A DNA stretch of 64,000 nt from NCBI GenBank assembly GCA_905250125.1, contig CAJNOL010000042.1:124001-188000 (forward strand), read 5' to 3'. Below, one piece after another: positions 24,424 through 37,509 of the stretch (within the stretch, counting starts at the first letter, position 1; every line of letters starts with the position of its first letter). Below the pieces are notes generated by a model. That model saw only the letters and a program-made list of their open reading frames with translations, did not search any database and was not told the origin of the DNA. The position numbers and the translations under genes were made by a program. The stretch comes from Rotaria sordida (lineage: Eukaryota > Rotifera > Eurotatoria > Philodinida > Philodinidae).

Positions 24424-27400
24424 ATGGATATAACACCTGATTTAAGTCATTTAACCGATGATGAGAAAAAAATAATCGAAGCTGTTATTAATCGACAAAA
24501 AGTTGAAGAAAAACTTGATACATTTAGAATTCAGTAATTAAATATTAATTCAAAAGAAAACAAAAAAAAAAAGAAGGAGAATTATTTTTATTTATTTAGA
24601 TCTCAAGACAATGATTATTCATCCCCACCAAAAGCTATATCTTCTCGTCATTATTCTCAATTAAATGAATCAGGTATACTTTGTCAAATTTGTCAAAAAA
24701 CAAAATTTGTTAATGAAAAATCATCTCGTCAATGTTCAATATGTCAAAAACATTTTTGTGTACGTTGTGGTATTCGTTTAAAATCACAATATTATGTTTG
24801 TAATCAATGTAAACAAAAACAAGAACATTATTTTTCATTAAGAAATAATACATGTAAACAATATTTATCCGATTATATTTTATCTCAAACATTAAATGAA
24901 GATCAAATAAATAAATATGGTGCTAATCAAAAACGTATTTTACCAAAATTAAAAATGTCTAATGATGATGATGAAATTTCATCACCTGAATCAATAGCTA
25001 CATGTGATAATAAAAATCGATTATTACAAGAAAGAAAACAAGATAAATATTCAATAAATATTTTACGAGATTTTCAATATCATTCACTTGAAGAAAAAGA
25101 ATCTTGTCAAGAATCAACATTAAAAGATTCAGGAATTGATACAGCTAGTTCAAGTACAATACTTAATGTTATATCATCTGATCGATTTAAAAAGGTTTTT
25201 TTCATTTTTTTCAATATTGTTTGTCTTGTGTATGTGTATTAAAAAGTTTCAATAGAAATTTATATTAAAATTATTTTTCATTTCTTTTTTTTTAAGCCAA
25301 TAACATATTGGTGTTTTAATGAAACTCGAACTGAACAAATTGGTTATATTTATTTAAAAAATAATCTTTCAACATATGAATACGAACAAAAACAAATACA
25401 TACAGAAGATATTTTAAATGCATTAGGTTTAAAAATACAATCGGGTATTCAATATGAAAATGAATCTATTACTGAAATTACAAAAGTAATACGAGGAAGT
25501 ATAGCTGATACATATGGACAATTACAAATTGGTATGTTTGTAATAAAAAAAAAACAACAACGAACAACAACTAAAAAAAAACATATTTTAGGTGATCAAA
25601 TACTTGAATGGAATGGAGAAAAATTAAAAAATCTTAATTCAAATGATGTTAATCGAATAGTTACACAAAATTCAATTCAATCTCCACAAATTCATATGAT
25701 TGTTAAAAGATTGCTTAGGTATTATAACAAAAAAAAACAAACAAACAGTTATCTTTAGAATTTATTGTTGTTTTTCTCTAGACAACCAACATTGCTTAAT
25801 AATGAACGAATTTCTCAAGGTAAACAAAAGTTCGATAATTAGGAGTAATTATTTCATCAGGTTTATTTTGTTTTTTTTTGTTACATTGTGCGACACTTGT
25901 GTCATTGTCGTTTTTTTGTTTCCTTCCTTTATTGTTAAGAATAAGGAAAATTATAATGAACTGTATAGGAAACAAGAAAGACAAAACAGAACAAGAAGAA
26001 AAAAAAAACGATGGTAAAGAAATGCTTGAATAAATACTCATTCTTAAAGAATGATTTGTACTTTATTCGTTCTTCATCTATCGTATGAATAGTAATTCTC
26101 TTTTTCTTGTCCCTCCTCCTTGTTTGCCTCTTAATAACATCGCTCAACTTTTCATGAGAATAGCAGAAAGAAAGAAAATAGACTTCCGTACACGGGCATT
26201 CATCTTTCTTCCGAACTTCATTACAACTCACATCGAGCTCAATGATATTAACATAACAAGTATTAACATGAATAGTTCTTTTGGAAAAATGTCATGTTTT
26301 TAAATGATATTAATTATCATAGTATCATTTCCGTTGAATTCATCAAATATATATATCAAGATTAGATTTCAGTCCTCTAAAAAAAGCAACACACGCACAC
26401 GGTTTTTTTTTTTTGTTGTTTCTTTAGGAGATCAAACAATATCGTCAACAATAGAGAACAATAGTATTCAATTACAAGTACATAATTTCTTTATGTTGGT
26501 TTTTTCTGGCAATTAAAATTTTGCTCTGTTTTTTTTTAAAGCTTTCCTTTCAATATGATCAAAAATATTTGCATATTATGATATACAATGCTAAGAATAT
26601 TCCGATTCGACAAGGTTTATTTGCTTGTCAATTATCATTAGAATATGGAAGTGACACATTGTAAAATAAAAATCAAAATAAATTAAATTTTCATATGTCA
26701 TTTATAAATCAAATTTCTTTTAGATCAAAAGAAGAAAAATGTACAAAAGCTCAACCATGTTCATCTGGTATATGTATATGGAATCAACATATAATATTTT
26801 TTGATATTGATACAATTGATAATATTTTATTATGTATTAAATTAATTAATCTTGAACATAATCAAGAAATTTTAGGTGAAATTAAATTTAATAAATTAAA
26901 TTTAAATAATAAATCTGAATGGTTTTGTTTAAATGATACATCAAATGGTTTGTTAAGATAAAATACTTTAAAACATGTAAATATAATATTTATTTATATT
27001 TAGAATCATTATTCAATCGTGTTCATTCATCAACAACAAACATGTAAGAGTGATAATCAATCATATATATATATATATATATTATCAATGTTTATATCTA
27101 TTTTGTAGCCCATCAACTACTAACAATCGTAAAAGACAATTACCAGATATTCCTATTGCAAAATTACATGCAAATGGAGAAAAAGGTTTTCGTTTCTTTC
27201 TTTTTATTAGTTGTCATTATTTCTTTTTTCTTATATATTTTAGTTTCAAAAGAATTATTTCAAAAAGCTATGCAAATAAAATTACAACTTCATATGCAAA
27301 CAAGAAATGATAAATCTGTATTAAAACACCGTAGTTTTGATCATAGAGATTCTATAGAAAAACAAATGTACGATGGTCGTACATCAAGAATAGATGATAA

Positions 27401-29400
27401 TAATACAAAATCGATGAATAATTTATCATTATCATCATCATCATCATCAAAACTTACTTTTAGAACAAATTCAAAAGACAAACCACAACGTATACCAATG
27501 CTAAGAGAAAGAAGTGCACCAAATCCAACATTATCAAGACAAACAACGATAATTGGACAAGATGAAATTAATCTAGAAAAAACAAAATTAAAATCATTTG
27601 AAGATAAACATGGACGAACTATTACAAAACGACGTAAAAAAAAAACTTTTCTCTTTTTTTTGTTTTTCAATTTTGAATTAACTATTTAAGTGAAAAATTC
27701 TACTCATTATAGATTCTATGGAAACACCTAGTGATGATGTTGATTCCGATGGATCTGAATTATCATCAGCTTCAAAAATGAGTTCAACTAGTATGTTATC
27801 AACACAATCAGAACGACCTCAAAATATACGAAAATATAGGTATCGAATTTTTCTTTTAGTTTTTGTTTTTGTTTTTTTTATTTATAAGATTATCTTTAGT
27901 ATACTTACACGTCTAAATGATCATTTTCATCATGATGATGAAAATAAATTAAATGAAGAAGAACTTCGACAAATGGCTATGCGTACATATGATACATTAA
28001 CAAATCCTTCAAATACTGATGATAAAACAACAATCAATGAAATAGATATAAAACCAATTTCACTACCTATTGTTTCAAATACAAAAACAGTTAAATTTGA
28101 ACAAAAGAATGATGGAAGTGTATCAGATTCAATTTTAAGTTCACAAACAGAATCAAGTAAAAAACGACGACCATCAATGTCATCAAAAGCTTTTGTTATA
28201 CTTGGATTATCAAGAAAAGCAAATAGTTCAACAAATATTGGTTATATAAAATCTATTATTATTACTTTTAAATATTAAATTAACAGTTCTTTTTTTTTTT
28301 ATTTTAATAGGTAAAAGATATGGTTTTCAAAGAAGTGAAGAAATTGGTGTACAACCTCATTTACGTAGTCGAACATTACAACGAGAAATAAGTAAAGAAA
28401 AAGACACACCAAGTAGTGCTCCACCAATAGATTCATCTCGATCACCATTTAATACATCACTTCAACGTGATCAATATCATTCAATGCCTCATAATATCGA
28501 GTAAGATTCATTTTGAATTGGGATAATTATTCTCAGAGACTCTTTAAGCATTTTAACACTTGAATAATATTCATATTCAGATAAGTTATATTGATATTTT
28601 GAATTCTTTCAATTAAATTATGTTCAGAATGGAAGGTATTTCATATAACAGAATATAATCAATGCTTTATAATTAACTTTTCATAATAATATGATTCAAC
28701 TTTATTGTTTTGATTTTTTTTTCAGATTATGGTCTGGTGGACTTAAATTGCCACATGAATATCAATTTAATGAATTTGTCGAAGGTTTAGGAGCAGGACA
28801 ATTAGTTGGACGACAAGTTCTAGCTTCTCCATGTCATGGTGAAATTCAAATAGGTCTTCGTGATCATCAAGGTTTACTTGAAGTTGAAATAGTACGAGCA
28901 AGAAATTTACTTGAAAAAGTCATGTATAAAATGCTTCCAGGTTTGTTATTTTTATATTGAAAAAAAAAAAAAGAACTTTTAATTGATTGATAAAATAGCA
29001 CCCTTTGTTAAAATATATTTACTCGATGGAAAAACATGTATTGAAAAACAACGTACTCGTACAACACGTCGTACACTTGATCCACTTATACAACAAACAC
29101 TTACTTTTAAAGAAAATTTTCGAGACAAAGTTTTACAAGTAAAAAATAATAATAATAATAATTTTATTTTTCTTTGAATTCTTTTTTTTTTTGAAATTTT
29201 AATAGATAAGTGTTTGGGGTGATTATAGTAAATTAGATCGAAAAATATTTATGGGTGTATGTCAAATAGGTTTGAAAGAACTTAATTTAAATTCATCTCA
29301 ACAAATTCTTGATTGGTATAAATTATTTTCTGCTAATTCTTTAATGAATAATTATGTAATTGTACAACAATCACCTAAAAGAAAAACTTCATTAACATAA
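24424..29400 (+). CDS. RIM (Rab3-interacting molecule) active-zone scaffold
   Basis: Multi-exon gene with the full RIM order. The N-terminal Rab-binding helix reads LSHLTDDEKKIIEAVINRQK. A FYVE-type zinc finger follows (CQICQKTKFVNEKSSRQCSI; CVRCGIRLKSQYYVCNQCKQ). A PDZ domain spans about 25297-25718 (ITEITKVIRGSIADTYGQLQ; GDQILEWNGEKLKNLNSNDV). A first C2 domain spans about 26540-26950 (YLHIMIYNAKNIPIRQGLF). After a long Ser/Lys linker, the C2B domain (28736-29380) is closest to vertebrate RIM: YQFNEFVEGLGAGQLVGRQV, LLEVEIVRARNLLEK, APFVKIYLLDGKTCIEKQRT and SVWGDYSKLDRKIFMGVCQI. It tethers Rab3 vesicles and calcium channels at presynaptic release sites. RIM C2 domains generally do not bind calcium, and the Asp clusters are not evident here. 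The start follows no upstream in-frame ATG. Exon edges of the linker are by eye. Confidence 0.92.
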
Positions 29401-30789
29401 AATCCATAGGAATTTTGTTTGAATAAAATAAATTATTGTTTGTTTTTTTTTTTTTTCATATATATATTTAGATTGTAAGTTAAGATTACATCCCATCGAT
29501 TTATTAATAAATATTGTTTTTTTTCTTTCTTTCTTTCTTTCTTTTTCTCGATATTATTATATGAGAAAAGAATATTTTTGGTTACAATTTATTTATGAAA
29601 TTTCATTTGTTTTTTCTCTCTTTTTCTTCTTCATTGATTTCTTTTCTTTTTTTTTTTGTATACATTCTGTTAATAAATAAATGTGTACTTTAATGGTAAC
29701 TATTACTATATATATATTCGATTCTATTGTCAAAATGTTCACACACTTTTATTATTTAGGAGTAAAAAATTTGCTTCGAACTCTTTTTCTTTTTTTTTTC
29801 AGTGACTAGAAAACTTCATGATTTGTTTGCACTTGTACTATTAAGATTACTGACATTTGACTTGACATGTTCTTTTTTTTTGTTTCTATTGATGTTCTAA
29901 TGAAAATCATTTCCCAAATGTATTTCATATTCCCAGGTTTATTTAAATACAAATGGTTAATAGGTATGTTATTTCTTATTTGTTTTTATGAACTAGTCAA
30001 AATACAATGTAATCTTTTAACTTAGAATTAATAAGAAAATATTGTTTCCATTCAATTAACTGTTCAACGACAGTCATGATATTCTAAGAGTTCTAACAAT
30101 CAAAAGATAGTCCAAACAACACTTAGCAATCTTTGTTTTCGAAGAACTTTTAATAGAAATAATATAGACAGATGCAACTTTCACTGTTCGAAAGAGATCG
30201 TATTACTGCGCATAATTCAACAATGTCACGTGCTGATTAGATTGTCAGTCAATGGACTTCAAAAAAACACTAATAGCTCTATGAAGATGACATAGAAGTT
30301 TAATTTTAAGAAATGCACTTGATTTGCGTAGCAACGATCCACACCCATATTCTCATCATCTAGTATTTCACCTATAACCTTTCAATGGATCATGATGAAA
30401 TATTTAAAATTTCAACTAAGAAGACATTCTTTATTTTTAGCATAAAACTAACATACACAAGTCAAGAGATAAAAAAAGGCGAAAGAAATAGTAGTGTCAT
30501 TTTTTCCGTTTAGTAATTGTAAATGACAAATAGTCAAACATTCCATTGCATGTATAAAACTATTATAATATTATCTATATGGCATTGAATAGCAATTCTT
30601 TCTTTCTTGTACCAATAATAAACTATACACGATTAGAATCAGCATTTACCAAAGACATAACTTTTTTCAATATGTTTCCTTTTGATCTTTCTACGGCAAA
30701 ATAAAATTTCGGATTTAGATGTGGATCGTGAGCATGTGAATCTAACGCATTTCTTAGAATTAAGAAGTCTGTTCTTTCAGGGTTGCTTG

Positions 30790-31420
30790 AGAACGACACA
30801 ACAAAAAATGATGAAACTTTCAGGGCAGATAGATCTCAATAAATAGAGCAAAAATTGTCATAGACTGAAAATTCCTAGATAAATCCTTCATGGAGAAATG
30901 GTAGTCGCAAAAGCTAAAAATGGCCAGAAGTTTTCTTCCCATACTTCATTTTTTCGAGTTGCAATTTATTTTAGAACAATTAGGATCAAATTGAGGTGTG
31001 TATTTTTCTTTCAAAACTATCGTTCCTAAAGATCAGGAGAAGTAAAATGGTGAAAGCACCGTCCAAAAACATATTTCTTTCAATGAAACTAATTTTTTAA
31101 AGATTACCAAATGCTGTACGAACAATATTTTGAAGAAAAATATTCAAAAATTGATTTTGAGAGTTGAATTTAATAAAAGTACTAACTAACAATGAAAAGT
31201 CCTCATTTATATGGTATTTGATTTTGATTTTGACATCGGACAAGTGGGAAGGGTGATTTAAGGGTACTCCCGCGCTTTTCGAGATTTCTGCAGAACGACT
31301 CATCAGAAAAGTTTGAAATTTTCATATGAGTAGAGCAAAAGTTGTCATAGAGTCAGAATTCTCGGATGCTGTCTTCTATGAGATACTTGAATCACAATGG
31401 CGAAAAAATAGCCTCAATTT
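30790..31420. repeat. Diverged direct repeat pair
   Basis: Copy one at about 30790-30930 contains GAAACTTTCAGGGCAGAT, then TAGAGCAAAAATTGTCATAG, then AAAATTCCTAGATAAATCCT and GGAGAAATGGTAG. Copy two at about 31291-31420 contains AGAAAAGTTTGAAATTTTCA, then TAGAGCAAAAGTTGTCATAG, then AGAATTCTCGGATGCTGTCT and AATGGCGAAAAAATAG. Order and spacing are kept. It is an old duplicated repeat; the family is not known to me. Confidence 0.5.
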
Positions 31421-31716
31421 TCGCCTCTCTCCCCCCGTTTCTCCAAAATGCTATGTTCGATCGAGCTGAAAATTTTCTTGCAGGTACTAGACACGATTTG
31501 GAGTGGGTGCTTTCTTTTAGTTTCTCCTTATTTTTTGTTCTTCGAATAAAAAAGTTAAAATATCAAAGATACCCTAACAGACACATATTTTTTTTTTGAA
31601 TAAAGTTTGCCTTGTAAGAGCTATCGAAAATCAGCAGACTAATATTTTTTGAAATAACAAAAAAATTACATATCTCAAACACTGCCTAGTATATATAAAA
31701 AAGTTTCAGCTTACGA

Positions 31717-33562
31717 GAGAACATTCTCAGGTGCCCGAGTGCTTCCAAGTCGAGACTTAGCGCATCTTGTAGATCTTAGTGAGCTGTGTCTATGGTAAAA
31801 AAAAAAGTTCGTGCTTATGACTTGTTTTGGAGGAGATCGGTCATTCTTATTTTTACAACTGTGCGAGCTGTTTTATTAGGAAAAAAGTACTATCTCAACT
31901 AATATAAGTTGAAACAAGTTAATGAGGGAAAGTCTTCAAGTGTAAGAGAGGCTCCGTTTCGAATCTGATATTTTCCATTTTGTAGAGGTTAATGAATACA
32001 ATATGCAATATAAAGAATTCATTTTTATTCTAGACTTTTAAGGGACTGCGAGGTATCATAAAGCGTATCCCATAATAACTAGAGATGAATTGCTGATGAT
32101 ATTTGTCATATTTTATCTTTATGTAGAGGGCTGAAATTTTTATCACATATATATCTAATCAAAATCTTTTATTTCTGAAAGTTTCAGGTCTTGAGCTATA
32201 ATTAGTGATGAAACACATCAACAAGATTGAAATACATAAGTTTTCATACTCGATTTTTTCACTATTTTTACTGTATAGTAGTTATTATAGGACATCTTTT
32301 ATGGTACCTTGTGGACTCTTAAAAGTCTAGAATGGGGATGAATTCTTTATATCACATATTGTATTCACTAACCTCCACAAAATAGAAAATATCAGATTCG
32401 AAACGGAGTCTCACACTTGAGGACCTTTTCTCATTAGCTTGTTTCAACTCATACCGAATGTCACAAAAGTTTTGCAATATTTTGTGTTTTGCATATAGTT
32501 CCGTTTAGACAAAAGATAAAATCTTGAATTTAAATTTAGAAGATGCGCAATTTAATTCTCTACAAACTTGTATTTAGCTTAATTTGAAATAATAGACTTC
32601 AACGTTTTTATGGATCAAATAATATGATTATATGAATTGCATCTAATTTTCACACGTTTTTTTGACTATATATTTCCTGACTATCTCGTGTTATAAACAG
32701 GCGCTTAAAAAAACTAATTATCAACTATGCTATAATATATCAATGCTCTTTTACAATAAATTGTCTATGTTCGATTAGAGTCTATTTGGGTCTAATAAAA
32801 ATGATCTGTTAGGTATGCTGCAGCAGAAAGCAGCATCCTTGGTAACATTCAGATTCTGCTGCCGATTGAACTGTTTTATAAAAATTTTTTTTGAACTTCG
32901 AGTAGAAAGAGAAGTCTGTTTGTTACAAAGTACTGTAAAAATGAACTCGGTTGGTCAACGAACACGTTTTTAAGAGGTACTTTTTTCGAAATGGATAATT
33001 GAAAGGGAATTTTACGGTTCTCAAAATATTGCTTTACGAAAAATTCTGTCTAATAGAAAGATTGAATGTTATTTATATAAGCAATCGACCGAACCTTTCG
33101 AGAGCCATCTGACAGTCGACGTTTTTAAAAGCGAAATATACGTCCACATAAAAAAAATAATCTAATAAAAAAACATGTGGGAAGTAGACGCAATTCATAT
33201 GATCACATTATTTGATCCATAAAAATATTGAAGTCTATTATTTCAAATTAAGCTAAATACAAGTTTGTAGAGAATTAAATTGCGCATCTTTCAAAATTAA
33301 ATTGAAGATTTTATCTTTTGTATGAACTGAGTTATATGCAAAACACAAAATGTTGCAAAATTTTTGTGGCACCCGGTATTAGTTGAGATAGTACTTTTTT
33401 CCTAATAAAACAGCTCTTACAGTTGTAAAAGTAAGAATGGTCGATCTCCTCCAAAACAAGCTATAAGTACGAAGTTTTTTTTACCATAGACACAGCTCAT
33501 TAAGGTCTATAAGATGCGCTTAGTCTCGATTTGAAAGCACTCAGGCACCTGGGAATGTTCCC
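31717..33562. mobile_element. Large foldback element with about 400-base arms, host of a nested insertion
   Basis: The left arm begins GAGAACATTCTCAGGTGCCC (31717) and the reverse complement of the right end (33562) begins GGGAACATTCCCAGGTGCC. The arms then run together through GACTTAGCGCATCTTGTAGA, GTACTATCTCAACTAATA, TTTTGTGTTTTGCATATA, GATGCGCAATTTAATTC and TATGGATCAAATAATATG to about 32665/33163. The loop (32666-33162) has no convincing protein-coding frame. The left arm is split by the element at 31905-32451. A target-site duplication for the outer element could not be fixed. It is probably a non-autonomous DNA transposon; its mobilising family is unknown. Confidence 0.75.
31905..32451. 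mobile_element. 547-base MITE with long terminal inverted repeats, inserted in the arm of another element
   Basis: The left end reads TAAGTTGAAACAAGTTAATG and the reverse complement of the right end reads TGAGTTGAAACAAGCTAATG. Identity continues for about 190 bases (CTCCGTTTCGAATCTGATAT, GTGAATACAATATG/ATGAATACAATATG, ATTCTAGACTTTTAAG). The element is flanked by TA at 31903-31904 and at 32452-32453. Deleting it restores CAACTAATA-CCG, which is exactly what the intact right arm of the outer element reads (CAACTAATACCG at 33370-33381 reversed). The empty site is therefore present in the same window. TA duplication fits the Tc1/mariner-type or a related TA-targeting group. There is no transposase frame inside. 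Confidence 0.85.
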
Positions 33563-34328
33563 TAGTTAGTTGAACGTACCATGGTGGAGCAACGCAGATG
33601 TTTCTACACTTGTTTTTTTCTTATGAAAAAATTCTTTTGAAAAAAATCCGAAACAAAGTAGTTTTCGCTATTTTCCGTATGTAAATTTGATTTCTTCGCG
33701 AACTAACATAATCTTTTTCGAACAGTAATAGTCATAGCTCTTTATATTAATCCTATTAAAAATTTTTCGTAAACAACGACTACCAGGTGACTTTTGAGCA
33801 AGGAGGAAAAGTACGACGTCAGTACTTCGAAGTACGAATGAAGTATGATAAAGTACTAGAGTCGTGCTTGTTCCGCCTTTGTTTTTGGATCAATTTTGCA
33901 TGTATATAAATCATCAAAAGCTTGTTACAACACAACAATTAATCATCATAGGAAAATAAATCAACCGATAGATTGATATTCTCTTTTTCTTTTTTTGTTG
34001 TAATTAAATAATTCATTTATTTCAACTGAAAAAAAAACGTGAACTATATATATATAAATATATTTATAAGAAATGCAATGCACACAAAGAACAAAAACAG
34101 AATTATAACGCATTAACAATATATTCTTATAAAAAAGATAAATGATTTTACATACAAAAACACCACCTTCATATAATCATCACAAAAATTGCATTTTGAA
34201 TATTACAAAAATAAAAAAAAAAGAATCATGAAATACAATGTATTTGTTAATTAATTATCTGAAGATTACTTTCACCTATCACATATACGTAAACAAAACA
34301 AAAACAAAATCACTCTCGAACATTTTTT

Positions 34329-36912
34329 TTATTTTTTAAATTGAAACAAGAAAAACATACACACATTACCCACTAATGCAAATCCAGTTCCTACTATCAT
34401 ACAATATTCTACACCGGTACGTTCTAATAATGGACCCAATGAAGCAGCTACTACTAATTCACCGAGAAAATAACAACTATTTAATAATGAACAATCAACA
34501 CCAATACCACGTTTTGAACCATCTCTATTTTTATACTAGAAAAAAATTTTAATTCATTATTCAAAATAATTAAAACAAAATAAAACTTAACTGTTTCATC
34601 AGCGTGAAACTGTGAAAGCATATGGTAAGGAAGAGTATTCAATGAGACAACTAACATTCCAACTAAAATTTAATAATAAGTAAAAATAATTAATGAAATA
34701 GACAGAAAAAAAAATAAACTTACATGTTATACACATGATAATATTAACAGCAATATGAGGAACAAAAAAATTTATTACACAACCAACAGCATATGCCAAA
34801 TAACCAATAAAATAAAGTGTTTTCAAAGAAAATTTTTCTGCTAACCATCGTTCCAAACAGACTAGAGATATATATTTTATTCAGAGAAAAGCTTATTGTT
34901 TTATTTTTTTTTTACGTACACGCATAAACAGCAGTACTAGCTGAATATAAAAATAAACCCCAACAACCCATTGTAACACCTGTTTTATAACGATCAAAAC
35001 CAGCTGGATCGTCCTCTGCTAATGTACCATTGTATACTTTCTTTAAAGAAAAAAAACAAAACATCAAGATTGACAAGGAATAAAAAACAACTTATTTTAT
35101 GATTACCGAAGCAACAAAATCAGTAAAATATAAATGAGTAGCAAAATAAGCAATCCAACCAATTACTTGACATATCATTAGTTTCCATAATCGAGGAGGC
35201 ATCTTATTAATCAAAAAGAATATATTTGTTATAAACAAGAACAAAAATACATACTCGAACCATTGAAACAAGCATGGATTTAATTGTCACACTATCTTTC
35301 TCATCGTAATCATCCGTTTCTTCAGATTCTGGACGTCGCATAAGACCTTATTCATTAAAAAAAGACATGTAGTGAAAATGTAAAAAAAAAAAAGCATAAC
35401 GATTGAATACCTAATTTGACTAATTTGGCTTTTTGTTTAAGCTCAACTGCGAATGCTTCAGTCGGTATAGGATCGCTATTTGTAGAATCGGCACTCGCCA
35501 ATGATGCAGCTACAATTCGATGTGAACGCTCCAATGTTTGTAATAACATATCTTCATTTGTAGCTTCAACATCATCATGAGGTACATGTCTACCTGTAGC
35601 TGGATCAATTTCAATAAATCCTTCTTGCTTATTTAAACCACTTAAATACATATCTGCTGTTGAACGATCAGTTTTACTCGTTGTACTATATGATCGTGAA
35701 TTATTTGGACGAAGTGTAAGCAATGGACGTTTTTCATCTGTTTCTATTTCATTTTCTTCATCATCATTTGTATTTTCTCTATCATCATGTTCACGTGATG
35801 ATGATGATGATGATGAGGATATAAGTGGTTCTTCACGAACACTTGTTAATGTTGATATTGAGCATACAATAAATAAAAAAGTAGCAATATAAAAAATCAC
35901 ACTAAATTCACCACCTATGATAATACAAAAAAAAACAATTCATTAATATTAAATTCCAAAAAATAAAAATTTCTCTACATTTTACCATTTTTATAGAACA
36001 TTGGAATATATCGCCAATTCATAGCACCAACAATAAAACCTAAACCTCCACCAATACCTATTTAATATAAATATTATTTTCATATGTTTTTTTTTACATA
36101 CAAGATCATTTTTATACCTCCTAAAAATACAACAATAAAAATTTGAAAGAAAAACGTAATTCATGTCTTTACCAAGAATAGCATGTATATTAAATCCTCG
36201 TTCTTGATCTCGTGAATTTGTTGTATCAATTAAATAAGCACGTACAGGTGCATCAGCACTATCCGCACAAAAATCTACATGATATTTAACAAATAATCTA
36301 TTAAATAAAAAAAATTCTATTCATTGTTGGTTTTTTTTGCTTACCAAGACACGTCACACCAATAATAGTTAATATAATTGCTTTATATGGAGTCTTAAAA
36401 AGCAATAATATAAAATCTATACAAGAAAATTTAATAATCTAACTGTATTATGTGCAGTTGGATCACCAAGAAGTACACCTAAATCTGAACTGTTGAGTAA
36501 TAATGCAACACCAATATAAGCACCTTAGAAAAAAAATCTTCTTGTTTTTTTTTTTGTATGAATAAATATTTCTCAATAAATTTTACCAATAGCAAATGCT
36601 AGAATAAATGGTCTTCGTCTACCCCATCGACATTTACATGAATCACTCCACATACCAACAATTGGTTGAAGAAAAAAACCAAGAATTGGACTTATAAGCC
36701 AAGCCATGGAATAAAATCTTGATAAATCAAAAAAACAAAAATTAGAAGAATAACGAACAATAAAAACTTCTTCATTAACGTACGATTCAGGTACACGTAA
36801 TGAAGTTAATATAGGTACAGTTAGTGCTGTTTCTACTGCATACATAAACTCAATAGCAAAAAAGAAAAAAACCAAACGTAAAATAACCCAAAAGCTTTTT
36901 GGTGGTAGTTGA
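34329..36912 (-). CDS. SLC45-family sugar/H+ symporter-like membrane transporter
   Basis: Minus-strand gene of about ten exons in the major facilitator superfamily. The first clear exon (36573-36912) reads FWVILRLVFFFFAIEFMYAV, ETALTVPILTSLRVPESY, SMAWLISPILGFFLQPIVGM and the loop WSDSCKCRWGRRRPFILAFA. The RWGRRRPFIL motif is diagnostic for SLC45. Later exons give DFCADSADAPVRAYLIDTTN and SRDQERGFNIHAILG, also typical of the family, then a long acidic Ser-rich cytoplasmic loop (35355-35830; SSSSSSSSREHDDRENTNDD) between the two helix bundles, and the last helices (LLERTGVEYCMIVGTGFALV) up to the TAA at 34329. Known members move sucrose or glucose with protons, or affect organelle pH. The initiating ATG was not found: the exon at 36912 starts at an acceptor, so a 5' exon or leader is missing from this model. 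Confidence 0.85.
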
Positions 36913-37509
36913 TCTAGAACAGACAAAAATATCACAATTATAAAATACATGCTTTTATCATTAGACAAAGAATAAAAGGAAAAAAAAAACATTGTTAACA
37001 CTAATTGATGATCAGGTATGAATAGATATATATATATAGAATTAATCGAACAATAGTAAAAACGAATAATTCACTTTTTTTTCCATAATTAATATAGTTG
37101 CTCAATTTGATATATGTGAGAATCTATGGGACAATGACATTGGTCCGGATGATTATACGAGCTTCATTCTATTCAATGCGTGCCCGACCACTAATTTTTC
37201 CTTCCGTTTCCTTACTCACATCTATATAGAACAAAAGTTTCTTTCGTTGCGCCTCTCCATCCAAGAACAAGAAGATAGAAGAACATGAAGCACAGAGAGG
37301 GAGAGAGAGAGGGAGAGAAAAAAGGAACTATAACAACGATAGACATTCACATCTACATTTAACGAGAAACTATCCGAAAAAAAAAAATAATAATAATAAA
37401 TCGTAATTCTTCAATCAATGTCTTGAAGACATTGATCCATAAAAATTAGAATAAATCTTTTTTTTTTGTTTTCTTCTTTTAATTAAAATGATATTTCATT
37501 ATATTGACA
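36913..37509. other. Upstream region between divergent genes
   Basis: This should contain the missing first exon and promoter of the SLC45-like gene and the promoter of the gene starting at 37510. There is a GAGAGGGAGAGAGAGA run at about 37295-37318. None of the ATGs I tried on the minus strand gave an in-frame splice into 36912. Confidence 0.4.

Larger units (their letters stand above)
29401..34328. other. Five-kilobase repeat-rich intergenic region
   Basis: The first kilobase is the RIM 3' UTR, with a (CTTT)n microsatellite at 29522-29545. From 30.8 to 33.6 kb there are diverged direct repeats and two inverted-repeat elements, one inside the other, listed separately. Their base composition is slightly richer in G+C than the surroundings. 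From 33.57 to 34.3 kb I see no structure. Open frames such as 31366-31599 lie inside the repeats and show no coding bias. Confidence 0.55.
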
